Positions 1-11,984 of a DNA stretch of 64,000 bases are shown here, piece after piece. The notes under the pieces were generated by a model that did no database searches, was not told the DNA's origin, and saw only the letters and a program-made list of their open reading frames with translations. Within the stretch, counting starts at the first letter, position 1. Every line of letters starts with the position of its first letter. Made by a program: the position numbers and the translations under genes. The DNA comes from Cymodocea nodosa (taxonomy: Eukaryota > Streptophyta > Magnoliopsida > Alismatales > Cymodoceaceae): positions 14,528,001-14,592,000 of the forward strand of contig CM072335.1 in NCBI GenBank assembly GCA_036874045.1, written 5' to 3'.

Positions 1-1000
1 ATTTCTATCATTTATATTTTCTCCGCTCTAGAAATTATTATTTCTCCAAGATAAATTTGGGTGATTCATCCAATTAGGGTTATAAGAATTACCAAAATTA
101 TCTTTCTAGTTTCTAGCATAGATAACATCTAAGTCATTAATATTTACATTCTTTTCTACTAGTTCTCGATTTAACCCCTTGACAATATTTTCTTATCTAT
201 AATAGCTTCAGCTAAGTTTCCCCATTAAGTAGTTCTTTTTACAAAATTTTCTAAATAAGCCCATGCTTCTTTACTACACAGTTGTAAAAATCTATTCTGA
301 CAAGTTGATTCTAATAAAGATTTAGTTGAAACATCTATGCCTTCATAAATTATATCTATTAATTGTGTCTTACTCATTATATGGTATGGACATTGAGTTA
401 ATAAGTCTTTAAATTATTTAAAATATTTTCAGAATGATTCTCCTTATTTTTGGGTATACATTAATATATATTTTTTCTTCTTAATTGTTTGATGAGTTAG
501 ATAATATTTTTCTAGAAAAACTAAACAAAATTCAGTTCACATAGAAATTGAATCAGGAGCCATAGTATATAGCTATCTTTTATCTGTGTTTTTTAAAACA
601 AAGGAAATATATCTAAGTTTGATAGCATCAATACTCATATTAGGCATTCTCATCATTTGACAAACTTCATTAAATTCTCTAAGGAAATAATAGGTGTCTT
701 CTCTTTCTAATCCATGAAAGTGTTGTAATTTAATATAATTAGATTTCAGTTCAAACCTATCTCTCTTAAAGTTTGGCAATCGAATACACAAAGGTTCATC
801 TATTAATTTAGAATAAAAAATTTCTCCTAATGGTTTTTCTACTAAAGTAGCCATTTCTTCATTTTCCTTTAATGAAAGGTTAGCTACACTCCTAAGGATT
901 TTGTTAAATTCAATTTCAGAAAATTTTTCAATATGTTTACGTGTTAAATAATCCTATGTAGGTATTCTAACTAATCATTTAATGCTAGGAGAATGAATCC
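1..1000 (-). pseudogene. Ty3/gypsy Gag (capsid) remnant, Athila type
   Basis: Reading leftward, this encodes a retrotransposon Gag. A 93-codon open piece at 573-854 holds the capsid N-terminus and the typical 'IDAIKLRYISFVLK' stretch. Beyond a lesion it continues as 'RWLYSLAPDSIS.W', and near position 60 it ends with 'YNPNW.NHPNLSWRNNNF', the proline/asparagine-rich tail usual in Athila-type Gag. The same protein recurs on the plus strand at 47166-48200. Several stops and frameshifts break it, and the left window edge cuts it. It follows the promoter-like module at 1070-1330 rather than an LTR leader, so it is probably in a rearranged position. Family assignment is firm; boundaries are approximate. 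Confidence 0.8.
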
Positions 1001-1069
1001 ATGTTCTCTCAACATATAGTAAATTTCAGAAAGTTAACTACATACTAGTTTGATGTTTTGCTCTGAATG

Positions 1070-1330
1070 TGTAAAAGTTGTTGACGGATGAAGTTCAATT
1101 AGTTGCTTTTCCTTCCAATTCTCTTGTTTTTACTCAATGTTGTTAACTAGTAAATAACATTCTATTTGATTTTTATAATGCACGTTCCTATTACAGATGT
1201 ATCTCATTGCAAGAACGTATCTTGTAATGTACGGTATGGTTCCTATATTTATGGATATAAGCTCCACTTCTAAATTAAATTATAGTAACCACTAAGCACA
1301 TGAAGCTTCATTTGTGGGGAAAAGAATAAC
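1070..1330 (-). promoter_or_regulatory. promoter-like module of the gypsy family, copy A
   Basis: This block aligns with 35707-36000 (minus) and 46925-47165 (plus). On the minus strand it carries TTATAAAA near 1172-1178, where the other copies have TATATATA and TATAAATA. Its upstream side opens onto palindromes at 1340-1870. In this copy it reads into gag rather than into the F-box gene. That it works as a promoter is inferred from the TATA conservation. Confidence 0.5.
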
Positions 1331-1339
1331 TGTTCAGCT

Positions 1340-1870
1340 TACTCCATGAACTAACTTCGTTGAGTTACAATAACTCAATGGAGTGACTTCAGTTACTATT
1401 CCTAACTTAACAAACTAACCTTGTTGAGTTATAGCTAACTCAACAGACTATCCTCGTAAAGTTATAACTTATAGAAATTTTTTTAGAGTTATAATCCAAA
1501 GTTATGCATTAAAATAAATTTATGAGTCATTAACTCAATAACTATATAACTTTACGATAGTTCGTAAAGTTAACTATATAAGTTTATGATAGTCCATAAA
1601 CTTAACTACTCAGAAAATATTTTAAGTTCATTATGTATACTTAAATGTTAAATATAAAACATCTTGTCGATCATTAAAACATAAACATATTAATCTATAA
1701 GAACATTCCCTATTAATTACTTAACTCAAAGAAGTAACTCAGGCTTCTATTTGCTAACTCCATGGACTAACTTCGTTGAGTTATAGATAACTCAATGGAG
1801 TGACCTTCTATTCTATGACTGACTTCGTGGTGTTAAGGTTAACTTAGCAAACTAACTTTATTGAGTTAAC
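1340..1870. repeat. clusters of GTTGAGTTA / TAACTCAAC inverted repeats
   Basis: Two related clusters (about 1340-1460 and 1755-1870) are built from GTTGAGTTA, a short spacer, then TAACTCAA. The second looks like a diverged copy of the first. The same words occur in the family's LTRs and other spacers. Between them, 1480-1740 holds a variant set on TTTACGATAGTT and AACTTTACG. Confidence 0.75.
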
Positions 1871-2339
1871 ACTAAAGCAAATTTTCCTAAAAAAACTTAC
1901 TTCTCATATTAACTTCTAAATTTCTTTCCTATATATTATCAACTTGAATACATTTAAATACATAGAATTAATTCAGTATTCAGATTCAAATTGATTTAAT
2001 TTGATTTACTTCCAACCATAAATGTATATTTAATTCAAAATTCATTTCTTGTTTTGCAAAAAATGAAATTTTTCTCTTCAATAAATATATTTATCTTTTT
2101 TCCAAATCCTTTGGCATTTAATCATCTCATTCATAATCATAATTTTTAATAGTGTTGTAATACTTCAACCAAATATATATATAATGAAATTTTTTCAATA
2201 GCACTTTGAATTAATACAATCATTCACATTCATACAATTTGAAAAGCATATTGTTTGCCAAATAAACATATATATATAATTTGCTTGCATTACATATAAT
2301 TAGATAATTTACAGTACAAGTAGATGATTAATACATTTA
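1871..2339. other. AT-rich non-coding spacer
   Basis: Very AT-rich spacer between the motif clusters and the 3' end of the env-position ORF. It aligns loosely with 36190-36600 in the better-preserved copy. I see no gene in it. Confidence 0.6.
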
Positions 2340-4300
2340 ATCTCTATTCCTTAATTCATCTACTTTCTTTTAGAGTTTTTCTAATTATTACTCTAATTGA
2401 TTTATTTGTTCTAAAGCTTTTGATGTTTCTCCACAAGGTCCTACAATCCTAATATCAACATCAACAGTAGCAACAATATAATTTCTATATTCCTTCACTA
2501 AAATGGCCCAGCATCTCATCCTTTTTGATATCTATTTTATGAAGTCAATACCTTCCACCATCAATAGTGGAATCAAATCTCTATAAAATAATTTTTTCTT
2601 TACTACTTTGAGTTTGGAGAGTATTACTTTACACAAATTCATTTGAAGGAGCTCAAGTGTTAATTGTATGTCAACATCTTCCACATTTGAAATTAAAATT
2701 TCTTCTTCCTTTCTCAAATTTGCATAAAAGCAAGGAACTAAGTTCTTATAAATAGCATGCCTACTTGCTTTTGAAATTAATTCCAGTAGGCCTTGGAATT
2801 CAAACAATTCTCTAATATCCTCTATTCCAATCTATTTAACTAGTATATTATATATAATGTCATACCCCCTTATTTCTTGATATTTCTCAACAAATTCCTA
2901 ACTCCTAAAATAAACTTCATTCATGATTGTTGCTGTAGTAGGGTCAGGAAATAGAACTTGTTACTCCATAAGAGCTTGTTCTTCAAATTCTTCCTCACTA
3001 TGCTAAACTTGTTGTTGTTGAAGAGATAATCTATCTGGAATTTTCCATATTTTCTGTATTTTTTTCCTTTAAATTTTCTGTATATTGTTGAAGAGTTTCA
3101 TCCTCTTTAGTGGAATCTATCGAACTATTCTCTTTATTTCTGTTGTTGCTTATTCAGCTTCTTCACTTTCTTCTTCTTCCTTCTCTTCTCCATATTCCAC
3201 TATTAATGTTTTTTTAGTGTTTGTGGAAAGATGGGATGGAGTCTCAAGCATAGCAGATTCTACCCAAACTTCTTCTCCTACTTCTTCAGGCTACTACTCT
3301 ATTTCAACCCATTTTTCTTCTCTTTCTTGTTGTTGTTCTTGATTTTCTTCTTCTTCTTCTGATACTAGGTCTATATATTTAGGCTTTTGTGGCCCTAATT
3401 TAAATACTATAGGCTTAGATTTCACTTCTTGAGCCTTAAGCACAATTTCCTTTCCTTTTCTTCTTTTACTTAACTATGTTTGTTCTTCCTCTTCTTCCTT
3501 AGCTAATATTTCAAACAACATCTTTTCTTGCTCTCGAGCCATAGGAACTAGTTCTTCTTCTTGCTTGGAAGTTACTAATCTCGAAGAACCTACCTTAGCT
3601 TGTTTTGCAACTAGTATTCCAATTGCTTTTTGATGTTGTTCTAACTTTATTATATACTTAGCTTTTACTCTTTCTTCAATCCTTTTCCTCTGGATTGCAT
3701 CAAACATAATGTGTGCCTTGGCTACTGCCATTGCTTCATCTACACCTTGTTCTTTCTAGAGTTTAACTAAATCTTCTAATTCTTTTTTCTCCTCCTTAGA
3801 TCTCAAACCTACTAATACAATTTTTTCTAATGGTCTTGGTGGTTGAGCTAAGGGTTCTACATGTTATTGTGTTGTAGAGGGTTTTGGTTGTTGTTGTTCC
3901 TCCTGTTGTTATTGTCTATTTCTATATTCTCCAACAAGATAAGATATTTTCTTCAGAAACCATAATTAGGATTTACGATTGATCAGTTTGAGGGCAACTT
4001 CATTATTAGGTCGTAACCTTTTTTTCCTATTAATGATTGTTTCTGTTGCTACCTTTATCCTTGTTTCTACAATGTTTGGTATTCTGACGTTTAAATTTAC
4101 TATCTATTTTATGAAATGAAAAATATCTTCTTCTACTTGTTGCAACTCTATTTCTTTGGTTGTATTCTGAATTTTCTTTCTTGAATGCTAATCTTCTAAG
4201 TGTCAAAGAAACTCTGTAATGTTAATCTCATCCCACCAATTCTATGTCATCTTTAGTTTCATGGTGTTACAGAATGAAACGGAACTGATTTTTACTATTC
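2340..4300 (-). pseudogene. env-position ORF of Athila-like element, copy A
   Basis: Reading leftward from about 4300, the N-terminal half is strongly charged and probably coiled-coil: runs of Glu, Lys and Gln with an open stretch at 3474-3731. The C-terminal half (2807-2350) matches the protein at 36604-37640, with shared 'ELFEFQGLL', 'LVPCFYAN' and 'KKKLFYRDLIPLLMV'. It resembles the 'putative plant transposon protein' domain that Athila-type elements carry between integrase and the 3' LTR, the slot of the env-like gene. I see no clear signal peptide or membrane segment. Compared with copy B the middle of the C-terminal domain is deleted near 2640, and several stops occur. Function is unknown. 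Confidence 0.7.
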
Positions 4301-4369
4301 TAAGTGCTAAATGATTTCTATAGATAATGCCCTCAATCCTAAGTATAAGTTTAAATAAACCTTAAGTTT

Positions 4370-4600
4370 TTGACGGGTAATCGAGTTATTTCCTACGTAA
4401 CCTTTTACTTCTCTCACTTACTACTCCATGGAGTTACATATTAACTCCACGGACTAAGTTCGTGGACTTATGTTTAGTACTCCATTGAGTTAATTTAGCA
4501 GAATAAGTTCATGGACTTACCTTAGACTCAATGGAGTAAGTTCATTAATTAAGTTTAACTCAACAGACTTTTCAAAAAGTTATATCTAATAAAATAATAT
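4370..4600. repeat. palindrome cluster between integrase and env-position ORF
   Basis: Dense copies of TCCATGGAGTTA, TTAACTCCACGGAC and AAGTTCGTGGACTTA, the same lexicon as the LTR clusters with GTGGAGTTA variants. It lies upstream of the env-position ORF on the minus strand, the relative position the cluster at 36000-36180 has to the F-box gene. Confidence 0.7.
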
Positions 4601-5030
4601 AAATATAATATTTTTTATTCAATCAAAGTTGAAGAAACTCTGATTTGATCGACTCTTGGTTTTCTAGTTTTCTTAATTTCGATTGAATTGAGATTTTTCT
4701 TTAATCGAACCAACAAGTTTTCTTAAACAAAAGGTTAAATCAATACTATATTTCAGTTGAATTGACAATTATACTTAATATAAAACTCTCTTTTTTTCTT
4801 CTTCAATAAAATTGGTAGGTTCTCTCGATTTTACTAGACAAAACACAAATAAAAGTTCTCTCGATTTACTATCATATTCTTTATTTCAATTAGACTGATG
4901 ATTTCCCTCAGTCAAACTACTATGATAGTAAATATATTAATAGTAACATATATATATATATATTATTTATTATTATTATATATATATATATATATTCACA
5001 TAATAGGACCTAAGTAGTCCTTTACTCTTA
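4601..5030. other. AT-rich spacer with TA microsatellite
   Basis: Non-coding spacer downstream (minus strand) of integrase. A (TA)n tract with a TTATTA interruption lies at 4948-4995. A loosely repeated word (GAAGAAACTCTGATTTGATCG, TCGATTGAATTG and relatives) recurs at 4630-4880. No gene is visible. Confidence 0.7.
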
Positions 5031-5039
5031 CTTCTTCAA

Positions 5040-5714
5040 TTTTAAATGAACTTTTTGAAAATTTAAAAATAGGTCTAAATCTTTGTTCATTTACTTTAAA
5101 TATATTCTAATTTTTGGAATTTTCAATTTCAATTGCTTCATAAGAGTAAATGTTTCAAATTATGTATCGTCCTACTTATTTAGATCTTAATTTCCCTAAA
5201 TGGTTATGAAGTCTAGTCATATAAAGATATACTTCTTATCCTGTTTCAAAAGTTTTTAGAATAATTTTCTTGTCATGCCATAATATCATCTTCTCTTTTT
5301 CTTTTACAATTCTCAAATAAGCTTCATTCCTAAATTCTTTTAGCTCGATTAATTGTATCTTTCCATTTCTAGCAACTTAATTTAAATTAGTGTTTAGAGT
5401 TCTTAATGCCCAATAAGCTCTATGTTCTAATTCAATAGGTAGGTGATAACTTTTTCCATATACTATCCTAAAAGGTGACATACCTAAGCTTGTTTTATAA
5501 GCTGTTCTATAAACTCAAAGTGCATCTATTAGTCTATTAGCCCAAACTTTCCTAGTAGTATTTACTACTTTCTCTAAAATTAATTTAATTTGTTTATTTG
5601 CACTTTCTACTTGTCTACTTATTTGCAGATGATATGAAGTTGCAATTTTATGATTTACTCCATATTTCTTCGTTAAAGCTTCAAAACTTCTATTATAGAA
5701 ATGAGTTCCTCCAT
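5040..5714 (-). pseudogene. Ty3/gypsy integrase, C-terminal core, element A
   Basis: Reading leftward: 'GGTHFYNRSFEAL.KKYGVNHKIATSYH' (second catalytic Asp region), 'QVESANKQIKLILEK' (catalytic Glu), 'LGMSPFRIVYGKSYHLP', and the tail 'KEKEKMILWHDKKI' followed by degenerate C-terminal integrase sequence to about 5040. The first catalytic Asp region and zinc finger are missing because the gene is fused at about 5714 to the gag zinc-knuckle region. Protease, RT and RNase H are therefore deleted from this copy. Several stops are present. The homologue at 37648-38265 is much better preserved. Confidence 0.85.
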
Positions 5715-6040
5715 CGGCATATTATTCCAATTTGTCTAGATTTTGTTCTAAACTATGTTCAAGTCTGTCATACCTATTCCAAACTTCCTTGTCTCTCGGC
5801 ATATTACTTGTTCCAAATTGACTATTGGTTGGGTAAACTATAAGATTTTCATACTCAATTTTATTGTATTGGATATAATTCATTTGTTGCTCATTGAATC
5901 TAACCATCTGCAATCATCTTAGTTTCAAACAATCAGCAATGTCATGAATTTTCAAATTGTAAAATTCACATATGCTAACTATAGGTTTTAGAAATATTTA
6001 ATTATAAGCATATGCCATATTCTCAATGATAAAAACACAA
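5715..6040 (-). pseudogene. Gag zinc-knuckle region joined to integrase, element A
   Basis: Begins 'MAYAY' close to the primer-binding site. It contains a single retroviral-type knuckle reading C-E-F-Y...H....C, with Tyr where the second Cys is expected. The linker 'NYIQYNKIEYENLIVYP' follows, then 'WNRYDRLEHSLEQNLDKLE', where it joins integrase. The same linker recurs at 10429-10641, 16230-16645 and 30537-30812. Protein-level identity is clear; the fusion is a deletion product. Confidence 0.75.
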
Positions 6041-6081
6041 CATTCCTTATGTTATGAAAATAGAGTTGTTTAACTTTTTTG

Positions 6082-6099
6082 TCCTTGGTAACGGTGTTA
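6082..6099 (-). other. primer-binding site, tRNA-Asp type, decayed
   Basis: On the minus strand this follows the LTR end by seven bases. It matches the tRNA-Asp-type site TGGCGCCGTTGCCGGGGA at 12 of 18 positions. All six differences are C to T when read on the plus strand. Confidence 0.75.
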
Positions 6100-6106
6100 G
6101 AAAGCT

Positions 6107-7905
6107 TGTTTGGGTATTTGTTTGCTTAAATAAATGTTTATAATTTCTTCTAGAAGTAAACAAACAAATTTTCACAAATTAGATATTAAATCCAATTTGT
6201 ATTTAGCTGTAAGTACATAGTGTCTATTGCATAAATGTGCAAGTATAGGTCAATTACATAAAGATTGAGTAAAAATTTCGTACTATTTTTATTTTTACAA
6301 CTAGAGGTTTTTTTTTTTATGTGTTGAATTATGCACTCCGTTGATTTACTGCTAACTCAACGAACTAAGTTCGTTGAGTTATAGTTAACTCAATGAATTA
6401 TCCTCATGGACTTAAGTTAACTCCACAAGCCTCATTAGTAACTTCCAATTAAATTTGCTGTATACAGAGGAATTCGGTCATCCATTGAGTAGTTCCATAG
6501 AATGTAAATAACATCAATTAAGCTTTTAATGTTTGTTTATATGGTATTTATCATTAATAAGTACTAACATTTAGATATTTCAAATAGTAACCATATTAAT
6601 TAGGATTTCAGAATTGTATACAAACTAGTTTCAATAATTAGTAAGACGATTTTCTATTTTTTGGAATGAAATAAACATAAAACATTCAACAATACTAACA
6701 TTACTAACAATACAAAACAAATGATACAATACTGATTTGATAAATATAAAAACAAATAATGAGTTTTTGGTTGTTTTTGTTTTGATTTGTTCCTAAAGAT
6801 GAATGAAAGGTGAAATGTAAAATTCTCTATTGATAATAAAAACTCTTGTCACTACATGCAACACGATTACACTACTGAAAACTTAATCACTTACTATCAA
6901 ATGTCCCTCTTCCTATAGAATCATGAAGCGAGACTTTGTAAGTTGATCTCCTCTTCAATATCACGTCATCAACCTGAAACCATGGCTAGAAGCTTTTACT
7001 ATCTCCTAAGAGATGATTTAGTGCTTGGTGAAAATGGTTTCCCTTCCTACGATGCAATTACTCCTCACAGTGGTTATCAGTCACTGTGTTTGGCTTGAAA
7101 TCAATTCGACATCTAGAAAGTATCCACACAAACCTTCGATGGTTGGTGATTGGTGGTGTGGTTTTGGTGGAACTTTAGGGAACAACCGGCGCTTATTGTA
7201 GTTAACGTAGTTCTCTACACTTTTTTCGTTCTTTCTCTATTTTTTTATATTTCTTTAAGTAATAATTGCTTTTACCTAAATGATTGGTTGGATCTCTTTC
7301 ATTCATATCAACGATGGTGATTTCTTTTTAATTCCACAATTTAAATCCTACGTGATATGTACAATCATGATTTTCCTTCAAATTTCCTGTTTCTACAACT
7401 GCTCACAGTTAAATATTAGAAAATAACTAGTTCATGGAGTTAGTGTAACTGAACGGACTTACTCTGTTAACTTAATTATAACTCAACAGACTTACCTCAT
7501 TGAGTTAAGCTTAACTTAATGAACTCACTCAATGTTTGTAGTTTAATAAAACAAATATTTTTATAACATTTAACATTTAATATGCAAAAGAAGTAATTCT
7601 TAATCATTCAAAAGTTTACATGTGAAATAATTCATAACTTTACGAGGTTCATAAACTTATCTTAGTAACTTTAAGAGGGTCTATAAACTTACCTGCATAA
7701 CATTATAAGAGTTTGTACTATGCTTTCAATCTTTCAGAAATGATATTTAATTAAGGCTAATTCTATGAAATTATGCACATTCAATAATTAAGGCATGTAA
7801 TCATGCAATTATAACAATTGACTTAATTCTCATATGATAAACTAAATATTATGCAATTAACCATTCATTAACCATTTAATATTATGCACTTTTTCATTCT
7901 AAACA
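6107..7905 (-). mobile_element. gypsy LTR (5' LTR of element A), 1799 bp
   Basis: On the minus strand it starts TGTTTAGAATGAAAAAG and ends CAAATACCCAAACA, with the primer-binding site beyond. It aligns along its length with 30937-32798 and 40621-42480. It carries GTTGAGTTA/TAACTCAA palindromes in its U3 side (7430-7540) and near its end (6350-6430). Its outer end abuts the tail of another LTR (7906-8205), so it may be inserted into that LTR. Confidence 0.85.
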
Positions 7906-8205
7906 CAATTGTAGTGAAAGTAAGTCATGGATATATTCATTGAGTTATCTAATAACTCAACAAACTTAGTCCATTAAGTAGTAATTCAATAGAGTGAGAG
8001 ATTTCGTTAGTACAACACTAGACCTATTTCAAAGCACCCTAGAATCTGATTCTAATCACTCCCTATGATTCAACCTATTCATGCACATTTTTTACAATTG
8101 ATGCTAGACACTTGTAGTAAATTAAATGAACAGATTTACTAGATTTAAGTCTCATTCAGGAGATTGCTTATTTCCTTAGAAAAACAAGTTTAAGCTAACA
8201 AAACA
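7906..8205 (+). mobile_element. 3' end of another gypsy LTR, with decayed primer-binding site
   Basis: Aligns with the last part of the plus-strand LTR at 43308-44889 (shared GTAAGTCATGGATATATTC and the run to AAACA). It ends AAAACA at 8205. After the usual seven-base gap, 8213-8230 matches the tRNA-Asp-type primer-binding site at 12 of 18 positions. It is followed at once by opposite-strand RT, so its own interior is lost. Confidence 0.7.
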
Positions 8206-8264
8206 AGTCTTTTAGCACCAATGTTGGGGAGTGAAATCCTAAAACCATAAAACACTAGTGATAC

Positions 8265-9339
8265 TCTAAATAAGTCATTCCCATGAATATGCCTTGCATA
8301 CACATTTGAAAGGTAGTTGGTGTATTGCATAATCCGAATGACATCATTTTAAAAGAATAAGTTCCATTAGGACATTGAAAGTTGTTTTCTCTTGATTCTT
8401 TAATGCTATTGGAACTTGGTTATATCCTGAATATCTGTCTAAAAAACAAAAATACTCTTACCTTGCTAATTTCTCTAACATTTGATCTATAACAAGTAAG
8501 GAAAAATGATCTTTCTTAGTTACAACATTTAGCTTTCTATAATCTATACACACTCTACAACTTGATTGAATTGTAATAGGTATCAAGTCTTGACTTTCAT
8601 TCCTAATAATAGTTAATCCTAATTTCTTAGGAACTACATGGATTGAACTTACCTATAGATATTAGAAATCAGATATATTATGTCATTATCTAACTATTTC
8701 ACAATTTCTTTCCTGACTACTTCTTTAAAGTTTGGATTTAATCTCCATTCAAGAATTCTAACTAGTTAAGCGTTCTCTTCTAAATATATATAGTGATGGC
8801 ATAAAGTAGAACTTAACCATTTTATGTCAACCACAGTCCATCCTATTGCTTCCTTATATGTCTTGATTGCATCTTTTAATTTAGATATTTGATTTTCTTT
8901 TAAATCTGATGCAATAATGATTGGACAAGTCCATTCTTCTTTTAGAAATATATAAGTCAATTTAGGAGGTAAAGGTTTTAAATCTAAGTGTTGACCATCA
9001 AAAGCTAGAACTCTTAATTTAACATTTTTGTTTTCGATATTAAACTCTTCTTGATCTCCTTTTACATCTATGTTTAAGTCTCCATCTATATTTTCACTTA
9101 CTTCTAAATTTTTAGTATCTAATTGCCTATTTAGTTCTTCTTGAATCACATCTTCTAGCATGTCTCCTTCATTCTCTAGAAAGTCTATAGTATGTAAGAA
9201 CATTTCTAACTCCTTAACCCTTTCTAGTTTAAAAATATTTAATTGAGTATCCTCGTTACCATATGTTAATTTTATCATTCCATTTTTACAGTTTATAATA
9301 GCCTCTAACATTGTTAGAAATGAACTTAAAGATGTATCA
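8265..9339 (-). pseudogene. Ty3/gypsy reverse transcriptase, N-terminal part, element E
   Basis: A 181-codon open piece (8766-9311) is the acidic connector between protease and RT, with 'LDLKPLPPKLTYIFL' and 'YKEAIGW.VVDIKWLS' typical of Athila/Tat polyproteins. Its first Met is internal to the polyprotein, not a true start. RT then continues with stops through 'LVRI.E.RLNPNFKEVVRKEIVK' to 'MMSFGLCN.PTTFQ' near 8310-8340. The sequence is cut at about 8265, before the catalytic Asp pair, where the plus-strand LTR tail begins. Confidence 0.8.
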
Positions 9340-10840
9340 TGATTTTGATGCGTAATTTATTGGGAATCCAAAACAACAATATCAATCAAATAAATGAAGT
9401 TTTTTACTTTAATTAGGATATCTTCTATTTTCCTCTAGGGTATCTTATACTTCTATCTGCTAATTGAATGACAGTCCTAGTAGGGATTGAACTTTCTAAT
9501 CTTAAAGATGCAAATATATCACTAGGCATAACATTTATACCTACACCTAGGTCTATTAAAGTTCTTTCCAATGTGGTATTACCTATTATGCATAATATCA
9601 TAGGAATTCTTAGATCAAATAACTTTTTAGGAATTTGTGACAGAAATAGAGAACTAATTAGGAATTTGTAGGAATTTGTGCTAAAAAGACTTTTCTTAAC
9701 AATTTTTGCTCACTTTTTTTAGTACACCAATCTTTAAGAAATTTAGCACAAGGTGGCATTTTCTGCAATAAATCTAACAAAGGAATGTTAATTTGTACTT
9801 TTTCAAAAATTTCTCTAATTTTTTCTTATTTTTTAGGAAATGTTTATTTTAATCTTTTAAGATAGGGTGCTAATGATTGTGATTTAAAAGATTCTTTTTC
9901 TTTCGTTTCATTCTTTTGATCATTTTGAGTGTCATTTTCAAATTCAGATTTTTCTTCATTGATTTCTAAGTTTTTAGGTATTATGTGTTCTTTTTCATTT
10001 AGAATTTCATTCTTACTTAGCTCCACTTTGTTTTCTTTTTGAATTCTTGGTGGTACATAAGTTCCAAATCTTAAAGTTACATAGACATCTTCTAGATTTT
10101 CATTATTTTCATGATGTTCTTATATTACCATTTCATTTTTATGATTTTGGTTTTTAATTGTTTCCAATTTTTCTTCTGTTAATTTACATTTCTTAATTCC
10201 TATTTCATTGGTACTTTCTTTTATCTTTATGTTTTGTAAATTATGTAGATCTTCAACATTGAAATTTCCATTTGTGTTCTCAAGTTGCATAACTTGGAAT
10301 TTCATTGTAAATTTGTCTAGTGCCTTTAACTTTCTTTCCAGATCATCTAATCACATTACATTCAATTTTTGATCAATTTTCCTTATGGTTTTCTCAGTTT
10401 CATAGATGACATCGATTTTAGGTTCTAATTAATTTTCCTTATATTTTATTTGATTAACTTCTTGTTGATAATACATGTATTGTTCTAGTTTGTCTAGGTT
10501 TTGTTCTAAACTATGCTTAAGTTTGTCATACTTATCCCAAACTTCCTTATCTCTTGACATATTAGTTGTTCTAAATTGACTAATGGTTAAATAAACTATA
10601 GGATTCTCATACTTAGTTCTATTATATTGGTTATAATTCATTTATTGTTAATTCGATCTAATCATCTGCAATCATCTAAGTTTCAAACAATTAACAATGG
10701 CATGACCTTCCAAATTGTAGAATTCTTATATGCTAACTATAGGTTTCGGAAATCTTTGAGTATAAGCTTATGCTATATTCTCAATGATAAAAACACACAA
10801 CACTCCTTATGCTATGAAAACAAAATAGTACTATAGTTGC
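9340..10840 (-). pseudogene. Gag C-terminus and protease, element E
   Basis: Reading leftward: 'QRF.KPIVSI' and the zinc-knuckle remnant (first Cys changed to a stop, second position Tyr), the linker at 10641-10429, a Lys/Glu/Asn-rich spacer, then 'SLAPYLKRLK' and the aspartic protease. The protease active-site region reads 'TLIDLGVGINVMPSDIFASL', where Athila-type enzymes normally read DLGAS or similar. Stops at several places split it. It is colinear with 29550-30835. Family assignment is firm and the protein is dead. Confidence 0.8.
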
Positions 10841-10852
10841 TTAGCTTTTCAA

Positions 10853-10870
10853 TCCCTAGCAATGGCATAG
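10853..10870 (-). other. primer-binding site, tRNA-Asp type, decayed
   Basis: Lies six bases inside the LTR end at 10877 on the minus strand. It matches the tRNA-Asp-type site at roughly two thirds of positions, worst at its 5' end. Confidence 0.6.
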
Positions 10871-10876
10871 AAAACT

Positions 10877-11905
10877 TGTTTGGTTTGTTTTATTTACTTA
10901 TATGTGTATATTTACTTAAAAACTTTGTTTGGGTGAATTTCATTTGCTTTAATTATATATTAATGATTTCTTTTAGAAGTAAACAAATAATTTTTACAAA
11001 TTAGATATTAAATCTAATTTATTTTTAACTGCAAGTGCATAGTTTCTATTGTATTTGTATGTAGATACAGGTCAATCCCACAGGGATTGAGTAAAAATTG
11101 TGCACTATTTTGATTTTTACAACTAGAGTTTTATAAGTGTTAAATTACGCACTCTATTGACTTACTGCTAACTCAATAGACTTAATTCATGGAGTTATAG
11201 TTAACTCAACGGAATATCCTCGTGGACTTAAGTTAACTCCACGAGCCTCACTAGTAATTTTCAATTAAATTTTGCTATTTACAGAGGAATTCAGTCATCC
11301 ATTGGGTAGTTTCACAGAATGTAAATAACATCAATTAAGCTTTTTAATGTTAGTTTATCTGGTATTTATCTTTAATCGAACTAACATTCAGATATTTCAA
11401 ATAGTATCCATTAAGATTTTTGGGTATTCTGTATGAATCAATTAAGTAATCAATAAAACTATTTTCTATTTTTTGAATCAAATAAACATGAAACATTCAC
11501 AATAGTGACAATAATATCATTAATCATGATACAAAATAAACAATACAACACATGAATGCTAACTATAAAAAGTAAATAATTAGTTTTGTTTTTGTTGTTT
11601 TTGTTTTGATATGTTTCTTAATATGAACGAAAGATGAAATGTAGAAATTCTTGTTTTGATATGTTCCTCATAGTAGTTGTTAGTTACCATATTTGGCTCG
11701 GAATTGACCCAACATCTAGAAAGTATCCTCACAGACCTTTGATGGTTGGTGATTGGTGGTGGTGTTGTAGAGCTTTAGAGAATTATCGATGCTTCCTATA
11801 GTTAGCGTAGTTCTCCACACTCTTCTTTATTCTTCTCCTGTTCTTTTTATATTTCTTTCAATAGTAACTGCCTCTACCTAAATAATCGATTGGATTTCCC
11901 TCCTC
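10877..11905 (-). mobile_element. truncated gypsy LTR, element E
   Basis: The minus-strand end is AAACAAACCAAACA next to the primer-binding site. It aligns with 6107-7270 and the equivalent parts of other LTRs, including a palindrome cluster at 11150-11250. The U3 portion is missing: homology stops near 11905, where plus-strand pol sequence begins. Confidence 0.8.
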
Positions 11906-11984
11906 TTGTATAGTCATTTGATCCTATAGTTAAGAACATTTATCTTGTGGATATTGTTTTTTTAGGTCCCAAAAAGTTATTTAT

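Noticed and set aside
1340..1870. CRISPR-like or satellite array made of GTTGAGTTA repeats
   Set aside because: Units are irregularly spaced, inverted and recur in LTRs across the window. There are no regular unique spacers and no constant period.
9844..10641. Separate small Lys/Asn/Glu-rich proteins
   Set aside because: They are pieces of one broken Gag-protease polyprotein, as the longer open copy at 29509-30402 shows.
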